DNA of 64,000 bases from Bacteroidaceae bacterium (lineage in GTDB: Bacteria > Bacteroidota > Bacteroidia > Bacteroidales > Bacteroidaceae), in contig JAGASY010000087.1 of assembly GCA_017621515.1 (NCBI GenBank), forward strand, positions 1-64,000, in the 5' to 3' direction. Below the pieces are notes generated by a model. It searched no databases, was not told where the DNA came from, and was given only the letters and a program-made list of their open reading frames with translations. This document shows, piece by piece, positions 43,533 to 52,732 of this stretch. Position numbers and translations under genes: made by a program. Each line of letters starts with the position of its first letter. The stretch's first letter is position 1.

Positions 43533-46121
43533 TTATTTCTTATTATAGTTTGCTACATGGTTGACAAGATGTATGACAGCTCTTGATGATGCCAATATAT
43601 TATTAGCCTTCTGAGTATCTTTATTATCTACAATATAATCGCGTGTCAATATGTTATAGTTACTATCGTCGGAAGTGACCACCTTTGAACATCCGTCAAA
43701 ACTTAATCCCGTTCCACTGCTTTCCACAAATATCTTCACGAACTGATTGTTTTCATCTCTTGCAGCCGTATCATATTCCTTCGCAAAAGCAACTCCGCTG
43801 ACAGGTACAGCACCGTCAATGAAATGATAACGAAGGAAATTGAGCAAATACAAACACTTTTCTTTCTTTATTACCGGATTATCTTCTATTGAGATTCTCT
43901 CCCATGTCCACAAATTAGAATCTTCCTTGAAAGCCTGCTTCACAGCTTCATTTGTAGGAACAAGCACTGTATAACGATAGTTATTGAAAGAAGTCACAAT
44001 CTGACCTATGCCGCTTGATTGTTCTGTCGTGCTCAAATCAAAGATAGGTGTCACATCATCGTCTTCTTGGAAATAAGAGAATACAATAGGGTCGCCCAAC
44101 AGCAATGAGAAGAACTCGCTATATTCGGAGTTATCCTTCAACGTAGCATATACCGACTTAAATGGATCCTGCAGCACACGGTCTATAAAGAACGTATGAC
44201 TGTTGTCCGTATGATAGATATTGCTCACAAAGGCATCCGGAAGACCAACTTCCACATCTCCTCCACCATAAATCTGGGTCTGCTCATCTTTTCCCTTCAC
44301 ACCAAGCAATGTACCACCTTTTGTAAGAGCATATTTCATTGTTCCGCTGTCCATAAAACCAGAGAAAGGTTCACTTTCATTGTCAGCCACCACAATGTGC
44401 ATATCCAGAATATCGTTCAAGCGATTCATTATCCGTGTCTGCTCATCATTTGTCGCACCGATTGTCTGACGGAGAGAGCCTTTGCTGCCATCGGCATTCA
44501 CATTATATATATCTGCATATATTTTCTCACCAACAGCCTTGAATGACCAAATCTCTCTCTTGTCAGCTCCACCTGTAGCCCAGATTGCCCAACTTATCGG
44601 CTCACGATATTCTTTCATCGCTTCATCAACAGGCACAAGAAGGTTATATTGGTTCTCAAGTGAACGCAGGTAAAGATGGAATTTCAATTCATCATTATCA
44701 TCTATGGCAAGCTTCATCACTTTTGTCATCGGAGAAGTAAGTGTCGGTCCATACGCACACTGATAATCAATCGGAGGAAATACACGGTTTGTCTGATAAA
44801 CAAGTCCGTTACATGCAAGCGTGCTTTTCACAATATCTTCTTCTTTCAGATTGAGAAGGAAGCCTTTCTGGTCGGACAAATTGTTCCACTCATGAGGCAT
44901 AGAACCGACAAAAGACTTCAACTGATGGTTCTTGATGAATTTTGAGAGCACGTCAAGAGGCACATTGTCCCACTCTCCATACACATCTTTAAGGAACTTT
45001 CCTCGTTCTGAGTTCCAATATTCATCCATCGCCTCGTCTGTAGGCACAAGCATTACCCCCATATCCGTAGGAAGTGACATCGTATTATATCCGGGGTCAA
45101 AATAGAGCATGTTAGCCACTCCCACTTCTTTCTCGTCGGGAGTCTTCAGACATCCGCCTGTCGAATTGTCATTAAAATATCTTTTAATAAATACAGAATC
45201 CTTTATCGTTTCGTCTGTATAAAAAGCTTTCACCGCATTATCAATATCCTTGTCATAATATGGAGCAGAGAATTTATCCATCAAATAGGAGAACATATTA
45301 GTATTCCCATTTTCAGCTATCACCTCAGCCATATTGTTAAGAGGGCGCACCACTCCATCCGCAATATGCAGATAGCCGTTCTTACAAGTTATGTTCTTGT
45401 CGGATGCAGACACTCTGACACCATTCACATAAAATCCTTCCGTCTCATACGGTTTGCCACCGGATATGACAGCCCAATCATTAGCCGTCATTTCAGTTTT
45501 CTGCATGAACATCGGAGTAAAGAACACATCCGGACGTGAAGCATTATCAACAAGATAAACACCTCCACGGTCTGCAAAACGATTCCAATACAGACTGGAC
45601 GGAAGATTCCGGGAAGCCACAAAACGTATTGAATCAAGATAAGAAGAAGAACTTTCTCGTACCATAGCACGACCTTCCCCACTTTCATCTCCATCATTTG
45701 TTGTCCATACATTCGACAGCATATTATCAAGATATGCCATATTCAGCATGGTGGAGTTGAACAAAACACGTTTCTGGGACATTGACATCGAATTAATGAT
45801 ATCAATACCATTCCCTGACAAGTTCTGCTCACGAAAATAAGCAGCAAAGGCATCATCGTTTGCAGGGAACAAAGTTTTACTTCCGGTTCTAAGCAATGTT
45901 TCCTTATACCCCAAATCATCTATCAGACGAAGATAATTAGTGTAGTGACCATCGTGCTGTAAATAATCATAAACATTGGAACCGAGCCATTGAGGTTCAC
46001 TATCATCATAAGGATAATCATCCTTACATGAGTTTAGCAAAGGAACACATACTACTGCAGCCATACACCAGTAAAATTTGTTCCTACGGAAAAAGACTCC
46101 GCGTTTACTTTTCTTATACAT
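43533..46121 (-). CDS. Multi-FAS1 lipoprotein, first gene of the PUL operon
   Basis: An 862-residue surface lipoprotein. The ATG at 46121 is chosen over an in-frame upstream codon because it puts the basic N-region (MYKKSKRGVFFRR) directly before the hydrophobic stretch and lipobox (CVPLLNSCKDD). The protein appears to contain several FAS1-like repeats: YTNYLRLIDDLGYKETLLRT with LFPANDDAFAAYF; MGVMLVPTDEAMDEYW; YNLLVPVDEAMKEY; and YRYTVLVPTNEAVKQAF with a final VIHLVNHVANY. Such a chain of FAS1 domains suggests a long adhesive surface protein. As the promoter-proximal gene it should be the most highly made. Confidence 0.85.
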   Translation of the reverse strand: MYKKSKRGVFFRRNKFYWCMAAVVCVPLLNSCKDDYPYDDSEPQWLGSNVYDYLQHDGHYTNYLRLIDDLGYKETLLRTGSKTLFPANDDAFAAYFREQNLSGNGIDIINSMSMSQKRVLFNSTMLNMAYLDNMLSNVWTTNDGDESGEGRAMVRESSSSYLDSIRFVASRNLPSSLYWNRFADRGGVYLVDNASRPDVFFTPMFMQKTEMTANDWAVISGGKPYETEGFYVNGVRVSASDKNITCKNGYLHIADGVVRPLNNMAEVIAENGNTNMFSYLMDKFSAPYYDKDIDNAVKAFYTDETIKDSVFIKRYFNDNSTGGCLKTPDEKEVGVANMLYFDPGYNTMSLPTDMGVMLVPTDEAMDEYWNSERGKFLKDVYGEWDNVPLDVLSKFIKNHQLKSFVGSMPHEWNNLSDQKGFLLNLKEEDIVKSTLACNGLVYQTNRVFPPIDYQCAYGPTLTSPMTKVMKLAIDDNDELKFHLYLRSLENQYNLLVPVDEAMKEYREPISWAIWATGGADKREIWSFKAVGEKIYADIYNVNADGSKGSLRQTIGATNDEQTRIMNRLNDILDMHIVVADNESEPFSGFMDSGTMKYALTKGGTLLGVKGKDEQTQIYGGGDVEVGLPDAFVSNIYHTDNSHTFFIDRVLQDPFKSVYATLKDNSEYSEFFSLLLGDPIVFSYFQEDDDVTPIFDLSTTEQSSGIGQIVTSFNNYRYTVLVPTNEAVKQAFKEDSNLWTWERISIEDNPVIKKEKCLYLLNFLRYHFIDGAVPVSGVAFAKEYDTAARDENNQFVKIFVESSGTGLSFDGCSKVVTSDDSNYNILTRDYIVDNKDTQKANNILASSRAVIHLVNHVANYNKK

Positions 46122-46191
46122 CTGAATATTCGTATTAGATATGTTTTTATTAATTTTTCTTTTTATTTGTAAAACCATCTGATTACGAGAA

Positions 46192-46219
46192 CAAAATTAT
46201 ATTAAAAAGGTATTACAAA
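46192..46219 (-). promoter_or_regulatory. Candidate promoter of the 16-kb FAS1/SusCD operon
   Basis: On the minus strand TTTG (46219-46216), 16 bases, and TAATTTTG (46199-46192) resemble the Bacteroidetes promoter; the -7 match is perfect but the spacing is 3 or more bases short. The predicted leader is about 65 bases. A 47-codon open frame on the plus strand (46219-46362) overlaps it and is not thought real. Confidence 0.45.
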
Positions 46220-46467
46220 TGGAAACAAATGCTCTAAAAAATAGAAAATTTGTTGCAACAAATACTGAATGCTACATATCTGTCAGAACAATAATCACCT
46301 CGGAGCATTTTCAACCTATTTATACAAAACTGCCACATTTCTTGTCATACATGGCATTTTGAAAAGCTTCTTCAAAAGGAACTATTCAGCGAATCAGTAA
46401 AAGAAACAATATTGATAATCAATATCAAGTTTCTTGTTTTGAACTTGCCTGCAAAATGAAAAAATCG

Positions 46468-46623
46468 GTACATAGGGAAATAGAAAATTGTGCGCTAAAA
46501 ACTCAAATCAACACTGTTGTTTTTATAATCAGCAGTGTGGTTTACAAAATCAGCAGTGTGGTTTTTATAATCCACAGTGTGGATTTGAGTTTTTAGCGCA
46601 CAATTTTCTATTCCTTTATGTAC
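46468..46623. repeat. Palindromic 21-bp-period element E
   Basis: Long inverted arms (about 46468-46509 and 46582-46623, core GTGCGCTAAAAACTCAAATC) enclose four 14-bp units starting at 46506, 46527, 46548 and 46569, exactly 21 bp apart: AATCAACACTGTTG, AATCAGCAGTGTGG twice, and AATCCACAGTGTGG. The arms differ at only a few positions. A related copy is at 62130. The outer arm contains GTGCGCT, also found in the modules of the 0.8-kb elements. Flanking bases 46220-46467 and 46624-46758 hold no gene. A 20-base motif, GATGCCTTCGACAGACTCCT (46759-46778), is shared with 9650-9669 at 19 of 20 positions. Confidence 0.9.
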
Positions 46624-46838
46624 AGATAATATGTTTTCAAGGCACTGTCGGTACATAGAGAGTATGGTATGCTTTCGTCGGTATAGGCAAGTATCTCTAT
46701 TAAGACCGCAGTAACGAAAGTTAGAAGCTGTTTTAAAATTATTTGTTATAGTTGCGTAGATGCCTTCGACAGACTCCTCCGTTTAAACTATAAAAAGGGA
46801 CTGTCGAAAACAAGCCATATATTACATATAAACACAAA

Positions 46839-46878
46839 TGACAGGTTTCTCCATTGCAAACAATGAAGAAACCTGTCA
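46839..46878 (-). terminator. Terminator of the GH2 gene
   Basis: TGACAGGTTTCT and AGAAACCTGTCA form a near-perfect stem that continues through CCATTG/CAATG; it begins about 50 bases beyond the GH2 stop. The downstream sequence is T-rich on the minus strand. Confidence 0.65.
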
Positions 46879-46930
46879 AACATATTTACAACACCGTAAT
46901 AAAATCTACAACGGCATCCGAAAGTCCGGA

Positions 46931-49876
46931 TTATCTATTGTAAGGCTCAACAATGAGCTTATAGCCTCCGCCGTCAAGCAGTTTTTCATCAAACTCGATG
47001 GTGATATTTTTAGTTTCTCCGGGCACTAACGTAAAATAGTTGTCGTTCATTATTGCCGGGAGAATACGCTCACCGTCAGATGTTCTTACCGCCTGCACCC
47101 TCACAGCAAAAGCCACATTCTTCGCTGACTTAGGCAAAGTGACAGAGGCAGAAATCACAGCCTGTCCGTTCTTTTTCTGCAATTTGGATGAAGTGGCAAG
47201 CTTCACAGCACCGAGTGTATTGAGAGCTGTAAAGTTCTTGCGGTCATTACCTCTCCAGTAGTTATTTTCCGATACCACCTTGCCATTCTTGTCTTTCAGT
47301 TTCAGACGTATGAAATGTACATCGCTCAGTCCTTCTGAAGGCTGCACACCGCTAAGCACATCCATGTTCCATAACGAATATCCGAACCACCATCCAAGCT
47401 CAATACCGAACATGCGCACATAACGTGCCTCCACTTCCGGGAAGATAATTTCGTCTATTCCTTCCCTACCTTCGTCTGTCTTATACACTTCTTTCCATTT
47501 CTCTGCATCGTTAGACACCTGAATCTTATATGCCTTTCCGTATGCAGCCTCCCAATTGAGACGCACTCCTCCTACCGGCTGAACACTGCCCAAATCTACA
47601 TATATCCATTCGTTATCGGCTTTCTCTGCCGCCCAACGTGTATCGCTGCGCCCGTCTGCCACAAAATCCGGGTTTCCCTGTGCTGTCGATGAAGCCACAG
47701 CGTGTTTGCCGAGAGACAAGTTGACACGTTCTTTGTTGAAATCAAGCACAAAACACTGTGCCGCAGTATTGGAAACAGAATTGACCACAGCAGACTTGTG
47801 ATAACGCTCTACAGCCTTACCGTCCATATTATATACAATAGCCTCAGCTGTCAATCCTTCATAATCCTTAGCCGTAGTATTGACCACCTTGATGCCATCT
47901 GTCACCGGATTCCAGTAAATATGAAGAGGTTCGCAAGCCGATTTACATCCCCAATAAGCACCGGTCAAGTCATAATAATAGTCGTATGTCTGCCAGACCA
48001 TAGACGGATAAGCAGACTGCCCCATCCATGTCATTACTCCTGAAGCGTCTTCCCATATATGGTCAAGCCATCCTTCATACAAAGCTTTGTTCGATTCCAA
48101 ATTGATGAGCTGCGCCTTACGACAGAAGTCCTCCGCATCTTTTGCTTCTCCAAAGCCCTTGTTGATTGATTCTGCATATCTGTCAGGAAGTGCATTGAAA
48201 GCATTCTGACCGAAATAGTGCTTGTTCCACATTTCATTGATAGGCCACCAGTCTTTCTCCGGCATAAACTTCTTGAAGCTTTCGAAGGTAGGAACTACAG
48301 CCGTACCGATTTCTGTTCTGAATCCCCAACCGCGCTGTCCGTCTCCTCCAGATGAAGGGTCAGGATAATTGGTGAAATAGTAACGCTGGTCGAAAGCACC
48401 CCAGAAACCGCTTCCGCTAAGTCCTCCGGCATTAGAACAAGGCTGGAAATATCTGTCTCCACCATCAAAAGTCTTTATATTCTCCGTCATCCACCCTACA
48501 AGAGGAGCTTCCGGAACAGCTTCGTTGTCTCCACACCATACAGCCACACACGGATGATTGCGCACACGTTTGATTTTTTCAATCATATTATTATTGAACG
48601 CATTCAAATCGTATGGCAGATTCGGATTGGAGTTAATCCAGAAGTCATCCCATACCATCAGTCCGTGCTTGTCACAATACTCATAGAACTCATCATCTGT
48701 TACAGAACCGAGCCAATTGCGTATCATGTTGAAGTGCATTTCTTTATGAAGCTTGATTTTCGTCTCATATTCTTCTCCGCGACAGCGAAGCATGTATTCA
48801 GACATACCCCAGTTTGCACCCTTCACAAACACAGGCACTCCGTTGATATGAAGATGGAAGACATTTCCCTCCTTGTCATAGCTGTATTTCTTTATACCGA
48901 ACTTCACTTCTTTGCTTTCAGAAACCGCTCCATTACATACGGCTTCAATTTTACATGTATAGAGATTAGGCTCACCGTATCCGTTAGGCCACCACAGCTT
49001 CGGATTATTCACTATGAGCTGTGGGAAATAGCGTTTGTCGAATCTGACAGTCTTCTGCTCTCCAGCATTGAGTTCTACTTCACTCTCAAACTCAATGTTC
49101 CCCGGAGTGATTACACCTTTTACAACTGTTTTCTGCTTTTCCGTACTGTTGTTCTGCACTTCCATCTCCACACTTACGTCTGCTTTGGCTCTTGTCGGAA
49201 GCTCTGTACGAATCCACGGATCTATCACAGTGGCACTGCCGGTATTGCTCAAATATACCTTATCCATAAGACCGCTGTTCAGTCCCGGCACATACGGCAT
49301 CCAGTCCCATCCTCCACTCGACAGATAGTTAGGGCTTCCCTGATTGGCAAGCGGTGTCTTTGGAATACGAATCAATACAGCCAACGTATTCTTGCCGCTC
49401 CGATTCACTATGCCGGTGACATTGAAACGTCCTCTGTGCATGAATCCATCAAGCGTACCAAGCAGACGACCGTTAAGATAAATGTCCGCACTGCGGTTGA
49501 CTCCGTTGAAGTTCAACCATATCAATTCTTTGTCAAAATCCTGCGGAACAGTAAACTCAGTACGATACCAGAAACTCCTGTCATATTTTGAGCGTTCCAC
49601 ATTATGGATGTTATCACCCCAGTTAGGGTCTTTCTCTTTTCCGGCTTCCACGTATGACGTGAAGACAGTTCCCGGAACAACAGCCGCCACAGCTTCAGGA
49701 TTTGCATACCCGACTTTAGACAACAACAGAATGTCGGACACCGCATCTTTCTCCGGCATCACTTCCCACTTTACACCCTCCGTGTCGCTATGCAGATATT
49801 TAATCTGTGCACCGGATATTCCGCTTTGCAAAAATCCGGCAAGCAGCAAAAACAACGGTTTATAGATTTTTCTCAT
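46931..49876 (-). CDS. GH2 family beta-mannosidase-like enzyme with F5/8 type C domain
   Basis: A 981-residue exported glycosidase; signal YKPLFLLLAGFLQSGISGAQ, start at ATG 49876. Sugar-binding and Ig-like domains occupy about residues 30-330 (WYRTEFTVPQDFDKE, SADIYLNGRLLG). The (beta/alpha)8 barrel follows, with acid/base Glu452 in CGDNE and probable nucleophile Glu522 in FRTEIG. After the barrel a discoidin/F5-8C-like carbohydrate-binding domain is inserted (GKHAVASSTAQGNPDFVADG, VRLNWEAAYGKAYKIQVSND), then a C-terminal Ig-like domain. Likely substrates are beta-mannosides, or the exo-beta-glucosaminidase branch. It has its own terminator and a striking inverted-repeat leader region. Confidence 0.85.
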   Translation of the reverse strand: MRKIYKPLFLLLAGFLQSGISGAQIKYLHSDTEGVKWEVMPEKDAVSDILLLSKVGYANPEAVAAVVPGTVFTSYVEAGKEKDPNWGDNIHNVERSKYDRSFWYRTEFTVPQDFDKELIWLNFNGVNRSADIYLNGRLLGTLDGFMHRGRFNVTGIVNRSGKNTLAVLIRIPKTPLANQGSPNYLSSGGWDWMPYVPGLNSGLMDKVYLSNTGSATVIDPWIRTELPTRAKADVSVEMEVQNNSTEKQKTVVKGVITPGNIEFESEVELNAGEQKTVRFDKRYFPQLIVNNPKLWWPNGYGEPNLYTCKIEAVCNGAVSESKEVKFGIKKYSYDKEGNVFHLHINGVPVFVKGANWGMSEYMLRCRGEEYETKIKLHKEMHFNMIRNWLGSVTDDEFYEYCDKHGLMVWDDFWINSNPNLPYDLNAFNNNMIEKIKRVRNHPCVAVWCGDNEAVPEAPLVGWMTENIKTFDGGDRYFQPCSNAGGLSGSGFWGAFDQRYYFTNYPDPSSGGDGQRGWGFRTEIGTAVVPTFESFKKFMPEKDWWPINEMWNKHYFGQNAFNALPDRYAESINKGFGEAKDAEDFCRKAQLINLESNKALYEGWLDHIWEDASGVMTWMGQSAYPSMVWQTYDYYYDLTGAYWGCKSACEPLHIYWNPVTDGIKVVNTTAKDYEGLTAEAIVYNMDGKAVERYHKSAVVNSVSNTAAQCFVLDFNKERVNLSLGKHAVASSTAQGNPDFVADGRSDTRWAAEKADNEWIYVDLGSVQPVGGVRLNWEAAYGKAYKIQVSNDAEKWKEVYKTDEGREGIDEIIFPEVEARYVRMFGIELGWWFGYSLWNMDVLSGVQPSEGLSDVHFIRLKLKDKNGKVVSENNYWRGNDRKNFTALNTLGAVKLATSSKLQKKNGQAVISASVTLPKSAKNVAFAVRVQAVRTSDGERILPAIMNDNYFTLVPGETKNITIEFDEKLLDGGGYKLIVEPYNR

Positions 49877-49893
49877 TATAATATAAAATTTAA

Positions 49894-49973
49894 TTGGATT
49901 ATATCTTTTGTTTTCACATGTCATCTGACAGACTCAATGACATGCAAATGTATCTACAAAAGATATAATCCAA
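49894..49973. promoter_or_regulatory. Nested inverted repeats upstream of the GH2 gene
   Basis: TTGGATTATATCTTTTGT (49894-49911) and ACAAAAGATATAATCCAA (49956-49973) are perfect 18-bp arms 44 bases apart. Inside, CATGTCAT (49917-49924) and ATGACATG (49937-49944) are perfect 8-bp arms. This sits 18-97 bases upstream of the GH2 start and 57 bases beyond the regulator stop, so it could be an operator, a promoter region with TATCTTTTG-like elements, or a transcript structure. Confidence 0.6.
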
Positions 49974-50029
49974 CCAAAAATGCAGACGCATAAAATGCTA
50001 CATTTGCTTCAAATCCGATGCAAATATGA

Positions 50030-52711
50030 CTATTTTGTATTTCCCGGAATCAAATCTTCTATTTTTATTCCGTTCACACCTCGTGACTTTTCGCGCTCCT
50101 GCTCTATTTTCTTTTCAAAATCCTTAGGAGTCATACCAAACTGTTTACTGAAAAGTTTGCTGAAATACGAATGGGAGTTGAATCCAACCATGTAGCATAT
50201 CTCGCCCACTCTGTATTTACCTTCCTGAATAAGTTCGGCAGCCTTCTTCAGGCGGATAAGCCGAATGAAGTCCAGCGGTGCCATATTGAACAATGTTTTG
50301 ATTTTACGGAGCAGACTTGAACGGCTCATACACAGTTCCTCCACCATTCGTTCCACATTGAACGCTTCATCGTCGAGATTGGCATTAATCACATCAAGCA
50401 CTTTCTTCATGAAGGCTTCGTCCTCCTTACTCATCTGCATATTCTTCACTGGGAAGAACGGACGCTTAGAGAATGCTTCACGTTCATTCTGTCTGTTGCC
50501 GAGCAACGACATCACCTGTTGACGCAAATACTCAAACGAGAACGGTTTCTCAATGTATGCTTCAGCTCCGACCTTCAAGCCCTGTATCTTGCTGTCCGTA
50601 TCGTTCTTAGCTGTCAGGAACACCACAGGGATATGGCTCAACTCTATATCACTCTTGATTGCCTGACACAATTCAAAACCATACATATCCGGCATCATCA
50701 CATCACTGATAACCAAATCGACAGCCGTCTTGTGGAGTTTCTCCAAAGCCTCTCTTCCGTTTTCCGCCGTTTCGATAAGGAAAGATTCAGACAAACGGTC
50801 TTCCATGAAACTAAGAATGCTCTTCTCGTCTTCCACAATAAGAAGCGTCTTTCCTTTCGCATTCTCCTCTACAAAGTTACCGGTATCATTTATTGCCAAG
50901 TCTGTATTTACCGCATCCACAGTCTCTGCTGTTTCCATCTCCATGTTGAGAGGAATGGAGAGAACGAAAGAGTTCCCGTCTGTCCGTTGTAGGTCAAGAT
51001 ACAACGTTCCTTCATGAATCTCCGCCAAAGAACGCGACAAGGACAAGCCTATACCTACACCTTGTGCCTTCTCCTTACGTTCATTGTACTGATAGAAAGG
51101 ATCAAATATCTGTTCCGCCTTTTCTTTCGGTATGCGATCGCCGTCGCTGAATACTGTCACCACAAAATTGTTGTTCACTTTTTTCAGACTTACAGAGATG
51201 CTATGGTCTCCGTATTTTCTCGCATTATTCAGCAGATTACTCAATATCTTCGTAATAGCTTCCTTGTCTATCTTTGCAGATATATTCTCTTCTATATCTA
51301 CATTCTCCAGCACCTTCCCCTGATGCGTGAATGTAGGCTCAAAACGATCCACCGTCTCTTTGAGCAATGAGGACACATCTGTAACTTCATAATTAGGTTT
51401 CAACTTGTTCGCCCCTATTTTCTGGAAGTCAAGCAACTGAGAAGCAAGATTAAGCAGGCGTTTCGTATTCTGAGAAATGACCCTCAGATTCTTTGTCAGC
51501 TTATCATTGCTTATGTGCATCTCCTCTATTATCTCCAGCGGCCCATTTATCAGCGTCAACGGAGTACGTATCTCATGTGCTATCTCAGTAAAGAAATTCA
51601 CCTTATTCTGATAAAGTTCCTTCTCTTTCTCTATCGCAAACAGCTTTTGCTCCTCTCTCAGCTGCTTGTTTTTATGGTTTCGATACCACAAGAACCATAC
51701 TATCACTGCACACACTATAATAATAAGGTATAAGAATATCGCCCACACAGACATCCACCACGGCGGCAGCACCTTTATTTTCAATGTCTTTGTGGCAGCA
51801 TATTCTTCCTGTCCTTCCGAAACGGCACGTATGTGCAATGTGTATGTCCCCGGATTTAAGTTTGCATATTGTATATTTCCTTCCGTACCAATACTCACCC
51901 ATTTATTGTCAATCGGTTCAAGCATATAATAATACTGATTGGCAAAAGCAGTGGAATAGGACAGCAAAGCAAAATCAAGACTGATATTCGTCCTGTTATA
52001 CGGAAGCACAATCTCATCAGTCTCAAGAATACTCTTTTTCAACGGACTATCGGATGAGCCTACACACATTTCCTCATTGAATATCGCCAATTTAGTCAAA
52101 AAAATCTCTCCGGTAGGCTTTTTCTCTCCCTTTATCTCCGGATCAAACGACAGCAATCCGTTTATCGTACCGAAGTAGAACTTCCCATCGCTTCCGGCTA
52201 CAGCCGACTTATAGTTAAACTGGTTCTCACACAAACCATCTTTCATCGTAAACACCCGAATGTTCCCTTCATCAGGATTCATCATGACAAGCCCCCGGTT
52301 TGTTCCGAACCACATATTACCATGCTTGTCTTCAAGCATTTTGTAAGCCACATCGTCCGGAAGCCCTTCCTTGATAGAATAGGTCTGAAAGTCATTCGTC
52401 TTTCTGTTATAACGACAAACACCACCTCTGTCGGTCGAAAACCATATATTCCCTTTGCTATCCTGCATAATCGAACTTACCGAGGTAGAACTCAAAGCCT
52501 TATCATTGCCCGGCTCATGCTTATACCGAACATACTTTCCTGCTTCGGCATCATATCTTATCACTCCATTTCCCATTGTAGCAAACCAGATATCGCCGTT
52601 TCCTTCCTGCATAATATCAAAAATCCACAAATCTTTCAACTCCTCCACTGCATGGAAGTCAAGTGAACCGTTTTCCGCTCTGTATGCTCCTCTGTCCGTA
52701 CCTATGTACAT
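50030..52711 (-). CDS. Hybrid two-component regulator, C-terminal part (kinase, receiver, AraC HTH)
   Basis: 893 residues, in the same frame as the gene fragment upstream but separated from it by an in-frame TAG and 7 codons. In order: beta-propeller repeats (about 1-200, IWFATMGNGVIRY); Y_Y_Y domain (about 240-315); one membrane helix (about 320-345, WAIFLYLIIIVCAVIVWFLW); HisKA with His379 (EIAHEIRTPLTL); HATPase (about 485-590, GVGIGLSLS); receiver with Asp670 (DLVISDVMMPD); AraC-type HTH at the C-terminus (VGFNSHSYFSKLF). HTCS proteins sense oligosaccharides in the periplasm and activate their PUL. This part alone lacks most of the sensor propeller and a signal peptide. Translation could restart at its ATG (52711), but function as a full sensor would need readthrough. 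Confidence 0.88.
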   Translation of the reverse strand: MYIGTDRGAYRAENGSLDFHAVEELKDLWIFDIMQEGNGDIWFATMGNGVIRYDAEAGKYVRYKHEPGNDKALSSTSVSSIMQDSKGNIWFSTDRGGVCRYNRKTNDFQTYSIKEGLPDDVAYKMLEDKHGNMWFGTNRGLVMMNPDEGNIRVFTMKDGLCENQFNYKSAVAGSDGKFYFGTINGLLSFDPEIKGEKKPTGEIFLTKLAIFNEEMCVGSSDSPLKKSILETDEIVLPYNRTNISLDFALLSYSTAFANQYYYMLEPIDNKWVSIGTEGNIQYANLNPGTYTLHIRAVSEGQEEYAATKTLKIKVLPPWWMSVWAIFLYLIIIVCAVIVWFLWYRNHKNKQLREEQKLFAIEKEKELYQNKVNFFTEIAHEIRTPLTLINGPLEIIEEMHISNDKLTKNLRVISQNTKRLLNLASQLLDFQKIGANKLKPNYEVTDVSSLLKETVDRFEPTFTHQGKVLENVDIEENISAKIDKEAITKILSNLLNNARKYGDHSISVSLKKVNNNFVVTVFSDGDRIPKEKAEQIFDPFYQYNERKEKAQGVGIGLSLSRSLAEIHEGTLYLDLQRTDGNSFVLSIPLNMEMETAETVDAVNTDLAINDTGNFVEENAKGKTLLIVEDEKSILSFMEDRLSESFLIETAENGREALEKLHKTAVDLVISDVMMPDMYGFELCQAIKSDIELSHIPVVFLTAKNDTDSKIQGLKVGAEAYIEKPFSFEYLRQQVMSLLGNRQNEREAFSKRPFFPVKNMQMSKEDEAFMKKVLDVINANLDDEAFNVERMVEELCMSRSSLLRKIKTLFNMAPLDFIRLIRLKKAAELIQEGKYRVGEICYMVGFNSHSYFSKLFSKQFGMTPKDFEKKIEQEREKSRGVNGIKIEDLIPGNTK

Positions 52712-52732
52712 ATCTCCGTTTCTTGTTGTAAG

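Noticed and set aside
46219-46362. 47-codon frame in the gap before the FAS1 operon
   Set aside because: Overlaps the candidate promoter of the opposite strand and has no coding signs.
48554-49591. 345-codon plus-strand frame inside the GH2 gene
   Set aside because: Antisense shadow of an obvious GH2 protein, with no domain of its own.
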